Positions 35,764 through 46,052 of a stretch of DNA of 64,000 nt are shown here, piece by piece. The notes beneath the pieces were generated by a model. That model was not told where the DNA came from. It searched no databases and was given only the letters and a program-made list of their open reading frames with translations. The DNA lies in contig WNNJ02002840.1 of the NCBI GenBank assembly GCA_012934845.2, positions 1 through 64,000 of the forward strand, written 5' to 3'. The position numbers and the translations under genes were made by a program. This DNA comes from Pomphorhynchus laevis. Its lineage: Eukaryota; Acanthocephala; Palaeacanthocephala; Echinorhynchida; Pomphorhynchidae. Each line of letters begins with the position of its first letter. Positions within the stretch are counted from its first letter, which is position 1.

Positions 35764-38660
35764 TCAGGTGTCGAGAAGGTGTGAACGGAAGAGTTGTTTG
35801 AATATGATAAAGGAGAGGGCGCGGCGGACGTCGAGAACGAGTTGATTCCAGGCGAGTGAGGCGGCGACGAGGAAGGACCGGAGACCGTAGTTGTTGGAGT
35901 AATTAGGAACGTGAAGTAAGATGTTATGACAGGAACGAAGCGATAGCGAGGTGGGGCGAGTATCGTCTAAGAAAGGAAGGTTGATGAACGATGGTGAGCC
36001 GACAGCGATGAGACGAAAGGTAACGAGAAGAAGGCGGAGTTTGATGCGGATGTGGATGGTGGGCCAGGAGAGTTGGGCAAAATATGTGGATGTGTGGTCG
36101 AAGCGACGGAGACGAAAGAGCACTCGAACGGCGGTGTTGATTATTCGTTGTAGGGGTAGGATGATGGACTTTGGAGAATTGGCGAAAAGGCTAAGGCAGT
36201 AATCGATTTTAGGGAAAAGAAGCGATGAAAGAAGAGACATACAAGAACGAAAGTCGATAGGGGGGCGGATACGGCGGATATCACGGAGAATTAAGTTAGA
36301 TGAGCGGACCTTGTCACGGACGAAGGGTTTAAGAGAAAGGTGATCATCGAAATGGAAGCCTAAGAAAGTGAGATTGTGGACAATGGGGAGGATCGATGAG
36401 GCAAAATATACAGTGGGAGGAGATATGTTTGGTTTACGGGGGAAGATCCACGTTATTTTGGACTTTTCGGGGCTTAGAACGAGATGGAAATTGGAGAGAC
36501 GTTTGTAGATAGAAGAAAGACAGTTGGAGGCAGAAATGCCGATATCGTGTATGCGATGTGCGGGTGCATGATCATAGATTAGAATGTCATCGGCGTATTG
36601 CATGACGCTAAAGGAGTAATGTTTGATAAACGGAGATAGATCGCCTAGCAGAAGAGAGAAAAGAAGGGGACCTAGGACTGAACCTTGTTGGACCCCGCAA
36701 AACATAGGGATGGGAGGGGAGGATGATGAATTAGAACAGACGCGAAAGGAACGGTCGGATAGATATGAGGCGAACCATGCTACGGAGGAGGAAGAAAAGC
36801 CGTAATCATAACGAAGGCGAGAAAGGAGGACGGAGTGGTCGACAATGTCGAATGCGGAGGAGAGTTCGAGGGAGATGAGAACACTATATAGAGCCTTGTC
36901 TCGAGAAATGAGTAAGTCGTTGTACACTTTTATGCATGCGATTTCTGTCGAGTGATTAGAGCGGAAAGCGGATTGGAAAGGAGGGTAGAGATTGGATGAG
37001 GAGAGATAAGCGTTGATTTGTATTAAGATGAGGCGTTCTAAGAGCTTTGAAAGAGTAGGGAGTAGTGAAATGGGGCGATAGCTAGAAGGAAGGAAGGGGT
37101 AGAGCGATTGTTTCTTAAGGAGGGGACGAACGATTGCGGATTTCCAGTGTGAAGGGAAGATACGACTGCGGATGGACGAGTTAAACAAGGTTGTGAGAAA
37201 TGGGGATATCGATGAGCATATAGATTTTAATATGTGGGTAGGCAGGGGATCGGCAGGTGAGGTTTTGTTGGGCAAGGACATGAGGACAGATGATACTTCT
37301 GTAGGTGATACAGGGAGAAGATGAAAGAGTTCCGGAAGGATGTGTGTAGACTGGGCAGAGTGGGATAGGATGGAGACCGGGGTGTGAGAGAGCAACGTGG
37401 ATACTTTAGTCTGGAGAAATGACGAATAATCATTGGCATTGATGTTGCACGGCGAAGAGGAGCGAGCAAGGATTGAGTTAAAAGTATGCCATACAGTCTT
37501 AGAGTTGAATGACGTGATGATTTTATGCTGCCAGAAGGAGTTACATTTGGTACGTAGTAGATTGAGATGAGACCGGCGAAGAGCAAGATATGATTTACGA
37601 AAAGACGGAGTGATCAAGCGGAAATCACGTCTGAGAGAGCGGTGATAAATTCGAAAAGCATGACGGAGTCGACGCTTTGATAGTAGGCATTGGATGTCAA
37701 ACCATGGGGCACGGTGCAAGCGACGGTGTGGGTGTGACTTTAAGGGCAAGAGAATATCGAGAGTGGATGTGAGTTCAGAGTCGAAAAGAAAGGCGAGATC
37801 GTGAAGAGATGAATATGTTATTGTGGGTAATGATAGAGATGATTGGAGTAAGGCAGAGCGGAGAAGGGAGAGGTCAAGATTTCTCCAAGGGCGACGTAGG
37901 ATTGTAGGTTTGTGAGGAGGGGTGTGATTGTGAGTGAGATCAAGGGTGATAAGAAAGTGATCGGATAGGCCAGGATCAGAGATGGACAGTGAGGTGTAGG
38001 CAGCAAAATCATCGGGGACAGCGATGATGTCGAGTGCCCCACCAAGTATATGTGTGGGGGCAGTGGAGATTAGTTTGTAATTGTAGTTGGATAGAATGTT
38101 GATGAACCGGATGGAATCCGTAGAAGAGGGGCGGTCTAGGTGGATATTGAAGTGCCTAGAACGAGTGAAGGGATTGATGACAAAGAACAATGAGAGAGGA
38201 GGTCAGCGAGTTCGGTAAAAAATGAGGCAGTAGGAGCTGATGAACCAGGACGGTATACAATGGCGAGATCTAGAGTGATCGGGTTAGAATAACGACATAT
38301 GAGCAATTCAAAATAGCAAGGACTGAAAGGGGGATTGATTTTGCGAAGAGACGCGGGGTGACGCGCGAATGCGACGATGCCGCCATGATTAGAGAATTTA
38401 GAAGGACATGAGCTGAGGGGGCGGGCGGATTTGACTAGGGAGCAACCGGCAGAGAGCATACGGCGAATGGAAAGGTCGTCGGAATCTGATAGCCAGGATT
38501 CGGTGAGGCAGAAGATATCGATGGATTGCTTGGTGAATAGGTTGAGGATACGATCGGATTTATTGAGAATAGATCTAGTGTTGAAGAGACCGAAGCGGAA
38601 ACCGTGTGTTGTGGCGAAAGAGTCTAGTGGAGAAGACACATAGGAGAGATGGAGCGCCAT
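35764..38660 (-). pseudogene. CR1-A ORF2: endonuclease plus reverse transcriptase, one frameshift
   Basis: First frame 38660-38136: APE-type endonuclease N-terminus with FGLFNTRSILNKSDRIL and CLTESWLSDSD. Second frame 38190-35764: HILGGALDIIAV, SDHFLITLDL (catalytic His), then the reverse transcriptase with VRPLLKKQSLYPF, LISLELSSAFDIVDHSV, GVQQGSVLGPLLF and MQYADDILIYDHA (YADD near residue 532 of this frame), then thumb and C-terminal domain. Compared with the copy at 23010-23050, one base is missing at about 38152-38154, exactly in the Asp codon of the GDFN motif, which breaks the frame. Everything else is open. Confidence 0.92.
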
Positions 38661-38700
38661 TGAATTTTTGGACGGGTGTGGACAACTTGAAAATTTCCGT

Positions 38701-40020
38701 CTATATTTCGGATGGAGAGTGATGTTTCGCCGTTTTCCTCGCGACGGCGTTTTTCGATGCGGGCTGAAGAGATTTGAGCGATTTCAGAAGGGGCGCGATC
38801 GGGAAAATTCGAGTGGTTGAAGATGACATGAGTTTGAATCGTTGAGAGAGGACAGAAGACGCGTGAGAGCGATGCTTGAAAACAATTTTTAGGAGAGGGG
38901 GCTGGGAAGGATTAGATTGAGAAGATTTGTTTAGACGGATGAATGCGACAGGAGAAATGTCTTTGAAAAAGGATGGTTTATCCGCGGGGACAATAGACGA
39001 GAGGATAGATCTGAAGGCGGAAACATCGTGGTCCAGACGTGCTTGTGGAGATAAGGAGTTAGAAGGCGTGATATTAGTGACAATGACGCAACGATCGCGA
39101 GAAGCAAAGCGCTTTCGTAAAGGAGGACGATTGACGTGAGTAGGTGAGATCACGATAGAAGAGCTGGCAGTTGATGATTTGGAGGGATTTGGTTTGACGA
39201 CGGGAGACATAGAGGATAATGATAATAAAGAGGGTGGCAAGCGATGTGAGGAAAGGTTATGAGTGGAAGGATAGTGGAGGTTGGTGGAGGTGATTTTGAT
39301 TGATGGATGCAAGGTATTGAGAAACGAGATGGGAAGGACGGGACGTGGGCTGTCGGGGAGTGAAAATACATTAGTTGTAACAATTTGCGGCTCCGTCACT
39401 GTCTCGGTAGATTTATCATAAACTTGACAAAATCCATCTTGCTGCGATACAATTTGCGGCTCCTTCAGATTATCTGATGATGGATTATCTGATGATGACG
39501 TAGAAACGCAATGATGGGTAGAAATGTAAGGTGATTTATCTGATACGACTAAAGAAATACTGGGTTGCAAATGGTCAATGACAGTAACATCAGAAGATTG
39601 AGCTGATTGATCGGGCAAAATTAAAGGATGTATAGTAATACCTGTAGAAGAGATGGGAGATTTGGCATTCTTAGAGGCAATCGAATGCGGAAGAATTGGG
39701 CATCGAGGTTGAAACTTATTACAATACGAAGAGGCATGTGTGGACATCGCTGCATTGCCAGATAGTTTCAATATATTTGTCTTGAGACTCTCTATTTCAC
39801 TCTTCATCGTATTTATCATCTTAGCCGAACAGTAGCCACAGTAGAATTCGTTGTCTGTAAGGCAAGATGCCTGGGATTCTGAAGTCCAAATACTTACCCA
39901 CGTGTGACAATCATTGTTTGAGCAAAGGACTTGTTGTTCAGATCCATTGGAAACATCTCTAACATCGGTGTTGGACGCGACATGGTTGGGAACTTGAGAC
40001 TTTTGTTTTTTCCGACCCAT
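38701..40020 (-). CDS. CR1-A ORF1 protein (PHD-like finger and RRM-like domain)
   Basis: Intact 439-codon frame. Residues 33-64 show a zinc-finger pattern of the PHD kind: C33, C38, H39, C53, C61 and C64 (LCSNNDCHTWV, then FYCGYCSAK). A short coiled coil follows (about 66-90). The middle is rich in Ser, Thr and Pro. Around residues 310-400 (DRCVIVTNITPSNS, FIRLNKSSQS, PPLLKIVFKHRSHASSVLSQ) it matches the divergent RNA-binding module seen in ORF1 of PHD-type CR1 elements. Such proteins bind the element RNA; the zinc finger's role is not known. Ordinary Met start at 40020. Confidence 0.85.
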   Translation of the reverse strand: MGRKKQKSQVPNHVASNTDVRDVSNGSEQQVLCSNNDCHTWVSIWTSESQASCLTDNEFYCGYCSAKMINTMKSEIESLKTNILKLSGNAAMSTHASSYCNKFQPRCPILPHSIASKNAKSPISSTGITIHPLILPDQSAQSSDVTVIDHLQPSISLVVSDKSPYISTHHCVSTSSSDNPSSDNLKEPQIVSQQDGFCQVYDKSTETVTEPQIVTTNVFSLPDSPRPVLPISFLNTLHPSIKITSTNLHYPSTHNLSSHRLPPSLLSLSSMSPVVKPNPSKSSTASSSIVISPTHVNRPPLRKRFASRDRCVIVTNITPSNSLSPQARLDHDVSAFRSILSSIVPADKPSFFKDISPVAFIRLNKSSQSNPSQPPLLKIVFKHRSHASSVLSQRFKLMSSSTTRIFPIAPLLKSLKSLQPASKNAVARKTAKHHSPSEI

Positions 40021-40153
40021 TTGTATATAGTCGTTTGATTCGTGATTTTAATCTCCTCGTTGTATGTATATTAGATTGTATGTTATTTATTGTATAGAAC
40101 TTAATATAACCAAATATAAGCAATTGTAAGAGTTTCAATAACCAAGACTTATT

Positions 40154-40330
40154 TAGTCGGTAAGGCGTATACCCACCGATTGACAGAAAGTAGGTTCAAA
40201 TATGAAAGTCAAACAGAGTTCAAAATGAAACTGTAGCGGTACACAACCCTCTGATGAGTCTAGGTGTACCATTGCACTGCAGTAGCGGACGAAAAAATAC
40301 CAATATGTCAGGCTAAAATCTGGCATGTTG
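40154..40330 (+). mobile_element. tRNA-derived SINE-like sequence, split by CR1-A
   Basis: If the CR1-A insertion and one TSD copy are removed, 35671-35688 joins 40164 and gives an A box (TAACCTAGTCGG, 35674-35685) about 35 nt before a B box (GGTTCAAATAT, 40193-40203), the spacing of a tRNA gene or tRNA-derived SINE. The sequence after the B box is not a tRNA 3' half; it runs into a body with CTGATGAG (40251-40258) and GGACGAAA (40287-40294). A functional tRNA can be excluded because the acceptor stem does not close. Confidence 0.6.
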
Positions 40331-40678
40331 TGAGTCAATGTGTATAGAATTGGAAGTAATGAAGGAATGATACCGTGACTGGTTTCTGCTGCAAAATTAC
40401 CTTGTGTGATCTTGCGAAATTGACATCGAAGGAACACCAGCACCGATTTAGTAATCTCCTGATCACATCAGTGTTATATACATGTTGGTTTTTCTTAATA
40501 TTATAAATAACAATGATGGTATATATAGTAAAATGCATTAACTAATAGCTGAAATTGGCTAAGCCTCTTAATGTCGGGTCAGCTATATATGGCAACAATG
40601 GCATACCTAAACGACTGAAAATGGCTAAGCCTCTTAATGTCAGGTAAGCTAACGTGGAATCACATGTTGTAGACAAAC
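40331..40678. other. Spacer with one direct repeat
   Basis: TGGCTAAGCCTCTTAATGTC occurs twice (about 40556 and 40620), each preceded by ACTGAAAA/GCTGAAAT and followed by GGGTCAGCTA or AGGTAAGCTA. No gene seen. Confidence 0.5.
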
Positions 40679-41050
40679 TTATGAACGATTAGAAGTCGAT
40701 ACAACTTCGGAAAGTATTGCTCTAACTAGAGCTCTGATAAACTTCAATGGTAGGATGTGGAATACAAATCTACCACAAATTGATTGAAACTTGATAGAAC
40801 TCAAATCGATAGAATCAATCCGAACAGGCGAACCAGGAAAATTCGACGCAGGACGATCTTGACAAGTGAATTCAAATAACGCATCGAGCATAGTGAGCAT
40901 CTCTGAATGCGCACTCAGTGTACGTAACAAAAAGTGGTTAACAGTGGTCGAAGCAGCAAGTTATTTCCAAAAATCGTTGCTCTGCTCAAAATTCTTCTTT
41001 AATATAACAAACGACGAAGTGCGACTATCAGCCATAAGACCATTCGGTAA
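40679..41050 (-). pseudogene. Unrecognised coding-like segment
   Basis: On the minus strand 41050 to 40679 one frame is open except for a single stop near 40967. It reads SRTSSFVILKKNFEQSNDFW, stop, LAASTTVNHFLLRTLSAHSE, LTMLDALFEFTCQDRPASNF and GRFVFHILPLKFIRALVRAI. Base composition is richer in GC than the surroundings. I do not recognise the family. It could be a gene fragment, an exon of a gene otherwise outside the window, or a decayed transposon protein. Confidence 0.35.
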
Positions 41051-41254
41051 TGTTTAGTTAAATACCGCCTTTTTTCGGTTCTCATATTTTGCATAACGAA
41101 AGGTATTAGTAAGATCCGTACGTGCTTATTCGGCTTTTGATCGAGAATAATCATATTACGAGATATTTAATTTTTATATTTTGGAAAAAAAATTAAAAAT
41201 AAAAATGTGTAGTGCATATTACCACCTGAAAAGTTAAATATAATAATATAATAA

Positions 41255-41523
41255 TTTATTTAACGTGGCAAATGCGTGCAAAATGCACGCTTACATGACC
41301 ACTAACAAAAAAAGAACAGCAAAAGTCGCAGGTAATTAGTTATTTGTTGAAATGGAATTGAATTTGGCGTTTGAAGCACGACATTGAAGTTGATTGGCGG
41401 ATATGAATTGGCAGATGTTTCCACGAGAGAGGAGCAGCCACAACGAAGGTGCGGAAGCCAAAAGAGGTAGAGCAGTTTGGGTAGGCAATTTAAATATGTG
41501 GTAGAACCTTAATTTCGCGGTAA
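41255..41523 (-). pseudogene. 3' end of the second CR1 subfamily
   Basis: Sister of 27056-27470. Minus strand: QTALPLLASAPSLWLLLSRG and CQFISANQLQCRASNAKFNS, then the hairpin GCGTGCA-TTT-TGCACGC at 41274-41290 (7 bp, perfect). A Penelope-like element follows directly. Confidence 0.75.
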
Positions 41524-43097
41524 ATTGAAAAATGTTCAGAATTTTCGACCTTGCACATAGGTCATTATAAATGGGGGGCAATAGTATCAGTCATACAAAC
41601 CCTGGCCTATGAAATTTCAAGATCTTGGCAAACATAATATCCAAGTATTTGCCTAAAGAGTATTCGGTATATTATACAAAAAAGTTCGTAGGCGTTCTTA
41701 AGACAATTGAAGGAATGCCCGTAGTATATGCTATAGATGTGAAAGATATCTTCACGAATATACCACATGAGAAAACAATCAAAATAATAATTAAATATGT
41801 ATATTATAACGCTGCCCCTGAACTCGTGCCACCAAACATTAATGAAGATGACCTAACGAGCTTATTAAAGATTTGCACATCCGGAATACCGTTCCACGCC
41901 CCAGACAAGGTATTATATAAATAAGTAGATGGGGTGTCGATGAAATGTGTTTTGGGACCAATATTTGCGAATTTTTACATGGCCGACATTGAACGCAGAA
42001 TATTCGAAGGAAACCCTACGATTAAGCCGGGGGTCTACGTACGTTATGTCGATGATATTTTCATTACAACAAAATACTCCACTAAAGATGATGCAATTAA
42101 AAAGTGAACTAAGTAATAACAGTGTGTTAAAGTTTACAACTCAAAAAGAGCAAAACGGCAATTTGACTTTTCTTGACGTACTCATTAAAAACTAACAACT
42201 CACTGCATATCCAACCCTACTCTAAACTGGACAGTACGGGAGAATGTATTAATTATCTCAGCATGTGTCCGCGCCAATACAAAGGAGTAATTAAAAGCCT
42301 CTTACACAGAGCACATACGATTAGCTCAACAAGGCAAATTCTACAACGTAAGATAAAGGAAAAAAGCAACGCCTTGCTAATAACGGCTACAATTTAAGAT
42401 TTACAGACAAGGTAACAGTCAACTTCTTTCGTATTATCGTCGATAGGCCAAAAACTGATTGCCAGACAGTTTTTGCCAACCAATAAAGACGCTGTAAAGA
42501 TTTATTACCAAAATCAAATGACGGACAATTACCACCATAGGGAGATGCAACTAAGAAACATCTTTAAAAACAACTTAGTGGCCAAGAGCGATATTTAGGT
42601 CAGAATTTTTTACAGAAATAAAAAACTCAGCAATTTACTAATCAAGAATGCACAATTAGAGGACAAAACTAAGACGTCGGGAGTCGTGTACCAATTTCAG
42701 TACAACAAAGCCGGATGTAGCACCGGCACTACTACATACATCGGCTATACGATACAGATGATTGAAAATCGTTTAAAACAACATACATATAATGGCGTCA
42801 TTAAAAAGCATATAATGGAAAAGCATGATTATCTACCAAATGTGGCCCATCTGATCGATAGCACAAAAATGCTTTTACGAAATACCAGTTGTAAGATACT
42901 TCAAATAATGGAGGAACTGTTAATAAAAGAAACCAAACCAGAAATCAATAAGCAAGACAACGGCTTTATTCGAACCCTTAAAGTCTTTTAACATTGAAAT
43001 TTTGTATTCTTCCCTTTGTAACATTGTATTTGTTATTTTGTAGATGAACATCGATAACAACCTATGTACAAGGTCGAAAATTCTGAAAATTTTTCAA
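41524..43097 (+). mobile_element. Penelope-like element 1 with inverted termini
   Basis: Bounded by 37-bp inverted repeats: 41525-41561 and 43061-43097, 35 of 37 positions match. The interior holds a broken Penelope polymerase: AIDVKDIFTNIPHEKTIK, SVLGPIFANF-like LGPIFANFYMADIE, YVRYVDDIF-type active site near 42040, NGNLTFLDVLIKN, and a GIY-YIG endonuclease (TTYIGYTIQMIENRLKQHT, 42730-42790). Stops and frameshifts at 41924, about 42100, 42190 and 42400-42680. The GIY-YIG domain separates it from ordinary LINEs. Confidence 0.9.
41622..42991 (+). pseudogene. Penelope-type reverse transcriptase / GIY-YIG endonuclease, broken
   Basis: Open segments 41625-41924, 41947-42195, 42173-42397 and 42686-42991 lie in several frames but in the right order for one protein: RT fingers and palm with DVKDIFTNIP, palm with YVDD (about 42045), FLDV motif, C-terminal RT part (INYLSMCPRQYKGVIKSLLH), then YIGYT...RLKQH. 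The zinc-like CNYxxxY linker is not visible. Product of one ancestral ORF; not functional. Confidence 0.88.
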
Positions 43098-43594
43098 TAG
43101 ACAAGTTTTCATGGCATAAAAAGTATATCAAGTAAAAGCGAACAAAAAAGTATGATAAATTTTTTTTGAGATAAAAACATTTGTTTTCTCAATTTTTCAA
43201 TTATGGACACAACGATTTTTTAAATATTATTTGAATCAGCGGAGCCGAATAAACCAACAATTAAAATTTTAGCTCAAATAAACTCTCAGGTGATGATAAA
43301 TGTAATGTTTTATGTATTTTTATCTATTTTTTATGGCGTCCATTAAAACATTTTATTGTAGAAAGGGCAAGAAATAAAGGATGGATGGAGCTTTATTTGT
43401 GCGAATATGTTTAGAGGCAAAAGTCGGGCGTGAATAGCTTACCTCCTTTGAAAAACTTTTAAAAGACATTAAAAACTTATTTTAAGTTAAAATATTTCAT
43501 GATTTATATGATTTATTAATATGATTTATAATATTAATAATAATATTAATTATTATAATATTAATTTATTAATATGATTTTTTTATTACTAATC
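43098..43594. other. Penelope terminal-repeat relic and AT-rich spacer
   Basis: 43094-43190 is repeated in inverse orientation at about 44322-44425 (sharing TCAATAGACA and AAAAAGTATATCAAGTAAAA). Beyond this there is AT-rich sequence without a gene. Confidence 0.55.
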
Positions 43595-44300
43595 CATCAT
43601 AGTTCGTCCCCTCCTTAAGAAACAATCGCTCGACCCCTCACTTCCGTCTAGCTAACACCCTATTTCACTCCTCCATACTCTTTCCAAGTTCTGAAATCGC
43701 CTTGTCTTAATACTGATCCACGTTTATTTCTCTTCATCTAATCTGTACCCTCCTTTCCAATCCGCTTTCCGCTCTAATCACTTCACAAAAATCGCCTGCA
43801 TTAAAGTTTGCAATGGCCTACTCATTTCTCGTGACAAGGATCTATATAGTGTTCTCCTCTCCCTCGACCTCTACTCCGCCTTCGTCATCGTCAGCCAGTC
43901 CATCCCCCTTTCTCGCCTTCGTTATGATTACGGCTTTTCTTCCTCATCCGTGGCATGGTTTGCCTTATATCTATCCGACCGTTCTTTTCGAGTCTGTTCA
44001 AATTCATCATTCTCTCCTCCCATCCCCATTTTCTGGTGGGTTCAACAAGGTTCAGTCATAGAACCCTATTTTTATCTTTTCTACTCGGCGATCTCTCTCC
44101 GTTTATCAAACCTTACTCCTTTAACGTCATTAAATACGCCGATGACATCATCATATATGCTCATTCACCCGTCCATCACATACACGATATCGTCAATTTC
44201 GCTGTTGGAGTGCGCTCCTACGCCTCCGTCGCTTTACCACACATCCACATATTTTGCCCAACTCTCCTGGCCCTCCATCCGTTGGAGGGCCAGGAGAGTT
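43595..44300 (+). pseudogene. CR1-A LINE fragment, rearranged
   Basis: Reverse-transcriptase part of CR1-A in broken frames: VRPLLKKQSLD, MAWFALYLSDRSFRVCSNSS, GVQQGS-like WWVQQGS, and IKYADDIIIYAHSPVHH (active-site YADD at about 44150). It ends with a fold-back: 44260-44277 and 44283-44300 are perfect 18-bp inverted repeats with a 5-nt loop. Confidence 0.85.
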
Positions 44301-44321
44301 ATGTCCATAATAGAAAAATTT

Positions 44322-44520
44322 GAGAAAAATTTTTTTTATCTCAAACAAATAATTTTTATCAGAAATTGTTTTATTAACTTTTACTTGATATACTTTTTGA
44401 AAGTTATGACCAATGTCTATTGATAATGTATTTAACGTTTTAGGTCGTAATATGCACTACACATTTTTATATTTAATTTTTATTTTCTGAAAAATTAAAA
44501 ATTAAAAATCTTGAAATATG
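44322..44520 (-). repeat. Inverted copy of Penelope-flanking sequence
   Basis: 44322-44425 mirrors 43094-43190, and 44446-44520 mirrors 41150-41222 (26 bp around AAAAATGTGTAGTGCATATT are perfect, the rest about 75 per cent). So both the inner and outer flanks of Penelope-like element 1 have inverted partners here. Confidence 0.7.
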
Positions 44521-44612
44521 ATTCGACCTTTAAAAAAGTTTGAGATAAAATAACCTACAATAAATAACATCTTAATACGATCTTAATACGATCTATACAA
44601 CGATCTAAACGA

Positions 44613-44764
44613 TGATAAATACGCCGATGACATCATCATATATGCTCGTTCACCCGTCCATCACATACACGATATCGCAATTTCTGCCGCCAAATGTCTT
44701 TCTTCTATCTACAAACGTCTCTCCAATCTCCATCTCGTTCTAAACCCCGAAAAGTCCAAAATAA
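44613..44764 (+). pseudogene. Internal CR1-A piece between short direct repeats
   Basis: Codes for KYADDIIIYARSPVHHIHDI up to HLVLNPEKSKI only. It is flanked by GATCTAAACGA on both sides (44602-44612 and 44765-44775); TTAATACGATCTATACAACG also occurs on both sides. It has neither end of a LINE. Confidence 0.7.
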
Positions 44765-44901
44765 GATCTAAACGACCATCTTAATACGATCTATACAACG
44801 TTTTAAAGAAATATTATACATTGCAGATTATTATGGGATTAAGAATTCTTTTGTTATAACTATTTACAAGCTACGTATTGAAATTCAGTATTAAATAGTC
44901 A

Positions 44902-45835
44902 ATGGGACGTCCTAAAAAGTCTAGCTCAAAGAAGATGGATTATGATTCTGATTCTTCCTTCACCCAGCTGGAAGTTGGATGTGACACTGATAATTGTGAT
45001 GTTTGGACAATACTGAAGGTTAAATCGTCCAGCATATCCTAGTATCGGAGTGGCAAATTCATCTGCGGCTTCTGCTGTACCTTGACTCACCTTAAAGCAT
45101 CTCATCCAGTGGTATATCCAGGAGTATCGGAGTATGTTGTACCTGGTAATGATGTTGCAACAATGACAATTTCCCCGGACGCCGATCCTAGATCTGACAA
45201 ACGTGACCATGATAGACTTGTATTACCTGTAGCAAGAAGAGATAATGCTCATATTTCAACGAATCCGTGTACTTCATGCGAGTGCAACATTTCTAGTTAC
45301 CCGGTATCCGATCGGTCGAACTTGAATAGGACATCCCATACTCACGCAAGAATTTTCTCGCCACATAGTCCCAACCGCTTTGTTAGACAAAATGGTAACC
45401 CTGAGCTTGGATTGGAATCTAGTACTATTGCAATTGGACCTTGTGTTACTAGCACGATCTATCCAAGTCCAACAACACGATCTACACGCGCTGATGTAGC
45501 AACTTACCTAAACAAGTCTACAACTTTTGTCTCCCTGTTGAGTAGAGTCTATCATGCGGCAAGTTATCCGATGCAGACACCTAACCGGCCCGCACGTTCG
45601 AATAGCATAAGGGGAACGAGATCTAACCTAAACATATTAAGATGTGTAATTTTCGCTAATATCAACGAGCCCAAATCCGTCATTTCTCAAAACCGTGTGA
45701 ATGACGACGTTCTTTCAGTAAGAAATATCTTGTCTAGTATTTTTCTAGATGGAGAAGAACATTTAGCAGAATCTTTGGAGGTATTGGCCCTTCATAGAAT
45801 ATGTAAAAAGTATGATAATTGTTGAAATATACTGC
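44902..45835 (+). pseudogene. LINE (family B) ORF1, zinc-finger type, one stop
   Basis: Starts at ATG 44902 (MGRPKKSSSKKMDYDSDSSF), then CDTDNCDVWTI, an in-frame TAG at 45040-45042, then FICGFCC, a Cys pattern like that of the CR1-A ORF1 finger. The rest (to the stop near 45825) is rich in Ser, Thr and Arg. After it, 45835-46050 contains the end of ORF1-like sequence in another frame (IRIYKDLSVEECEQLSLAKK). Confidence 0.75.
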
Positions 45836-46052
45836 TTCGATTGGTCTGTGCTTCAAATGATCAAGCTAATATCATCCTTAGTAGAGCTTATAGACTAATG
45901 GGTAATTCTGTGCGAATATATAAGGATCTATCGGTTGAAGAGTGCGAACAACTATCTCTCGCTAAAAAAGAACTAAACGACAGGCATCAACAAGGTGAAA
46001 ATGATCTCTGTATCTGAAATTTTCAGGTGGTCTGACGACGTCCATTTGTACG

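Larger units (their letters stand above)
35689..40153 (-). mobile_element. CR1-A LINE, nearly complete, with target-site duplication
   Basis: A 4.46-kb CR1-type non-LTR retrotransposon on the minus strand. Direct 10-bp copies of TAGTCGGTAA flank it at 35679-35688 and 40154-40163; I take these as the target-site duplication. 5' to 3' it has a short leader (40153-40021), ORF1 (40020-38701), a 40-nt gap, ORF2 (38660-35764) and a 3' end with hairpin (35710-35735) and AT-rich tail. The only visible lesion is a one-base deletion in ORF2, so the copy is young. No LTR, no RNase H. Confidence 0.93.

Noticed and set aside
35660-39139. Plus-strand open frames opposite CR1-A (for example 35951-36202, 38431-38643, 38927-39139)
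   Set aside because: Shadows of the long minus-strand ORFs; Arg-rich composition comes from the reverse complement.
40154-40210. Functional tRNA gene
   Set aside because: Only A- and B-box likeness; no closing acceptor stem, and it is interrupted by a LINE.
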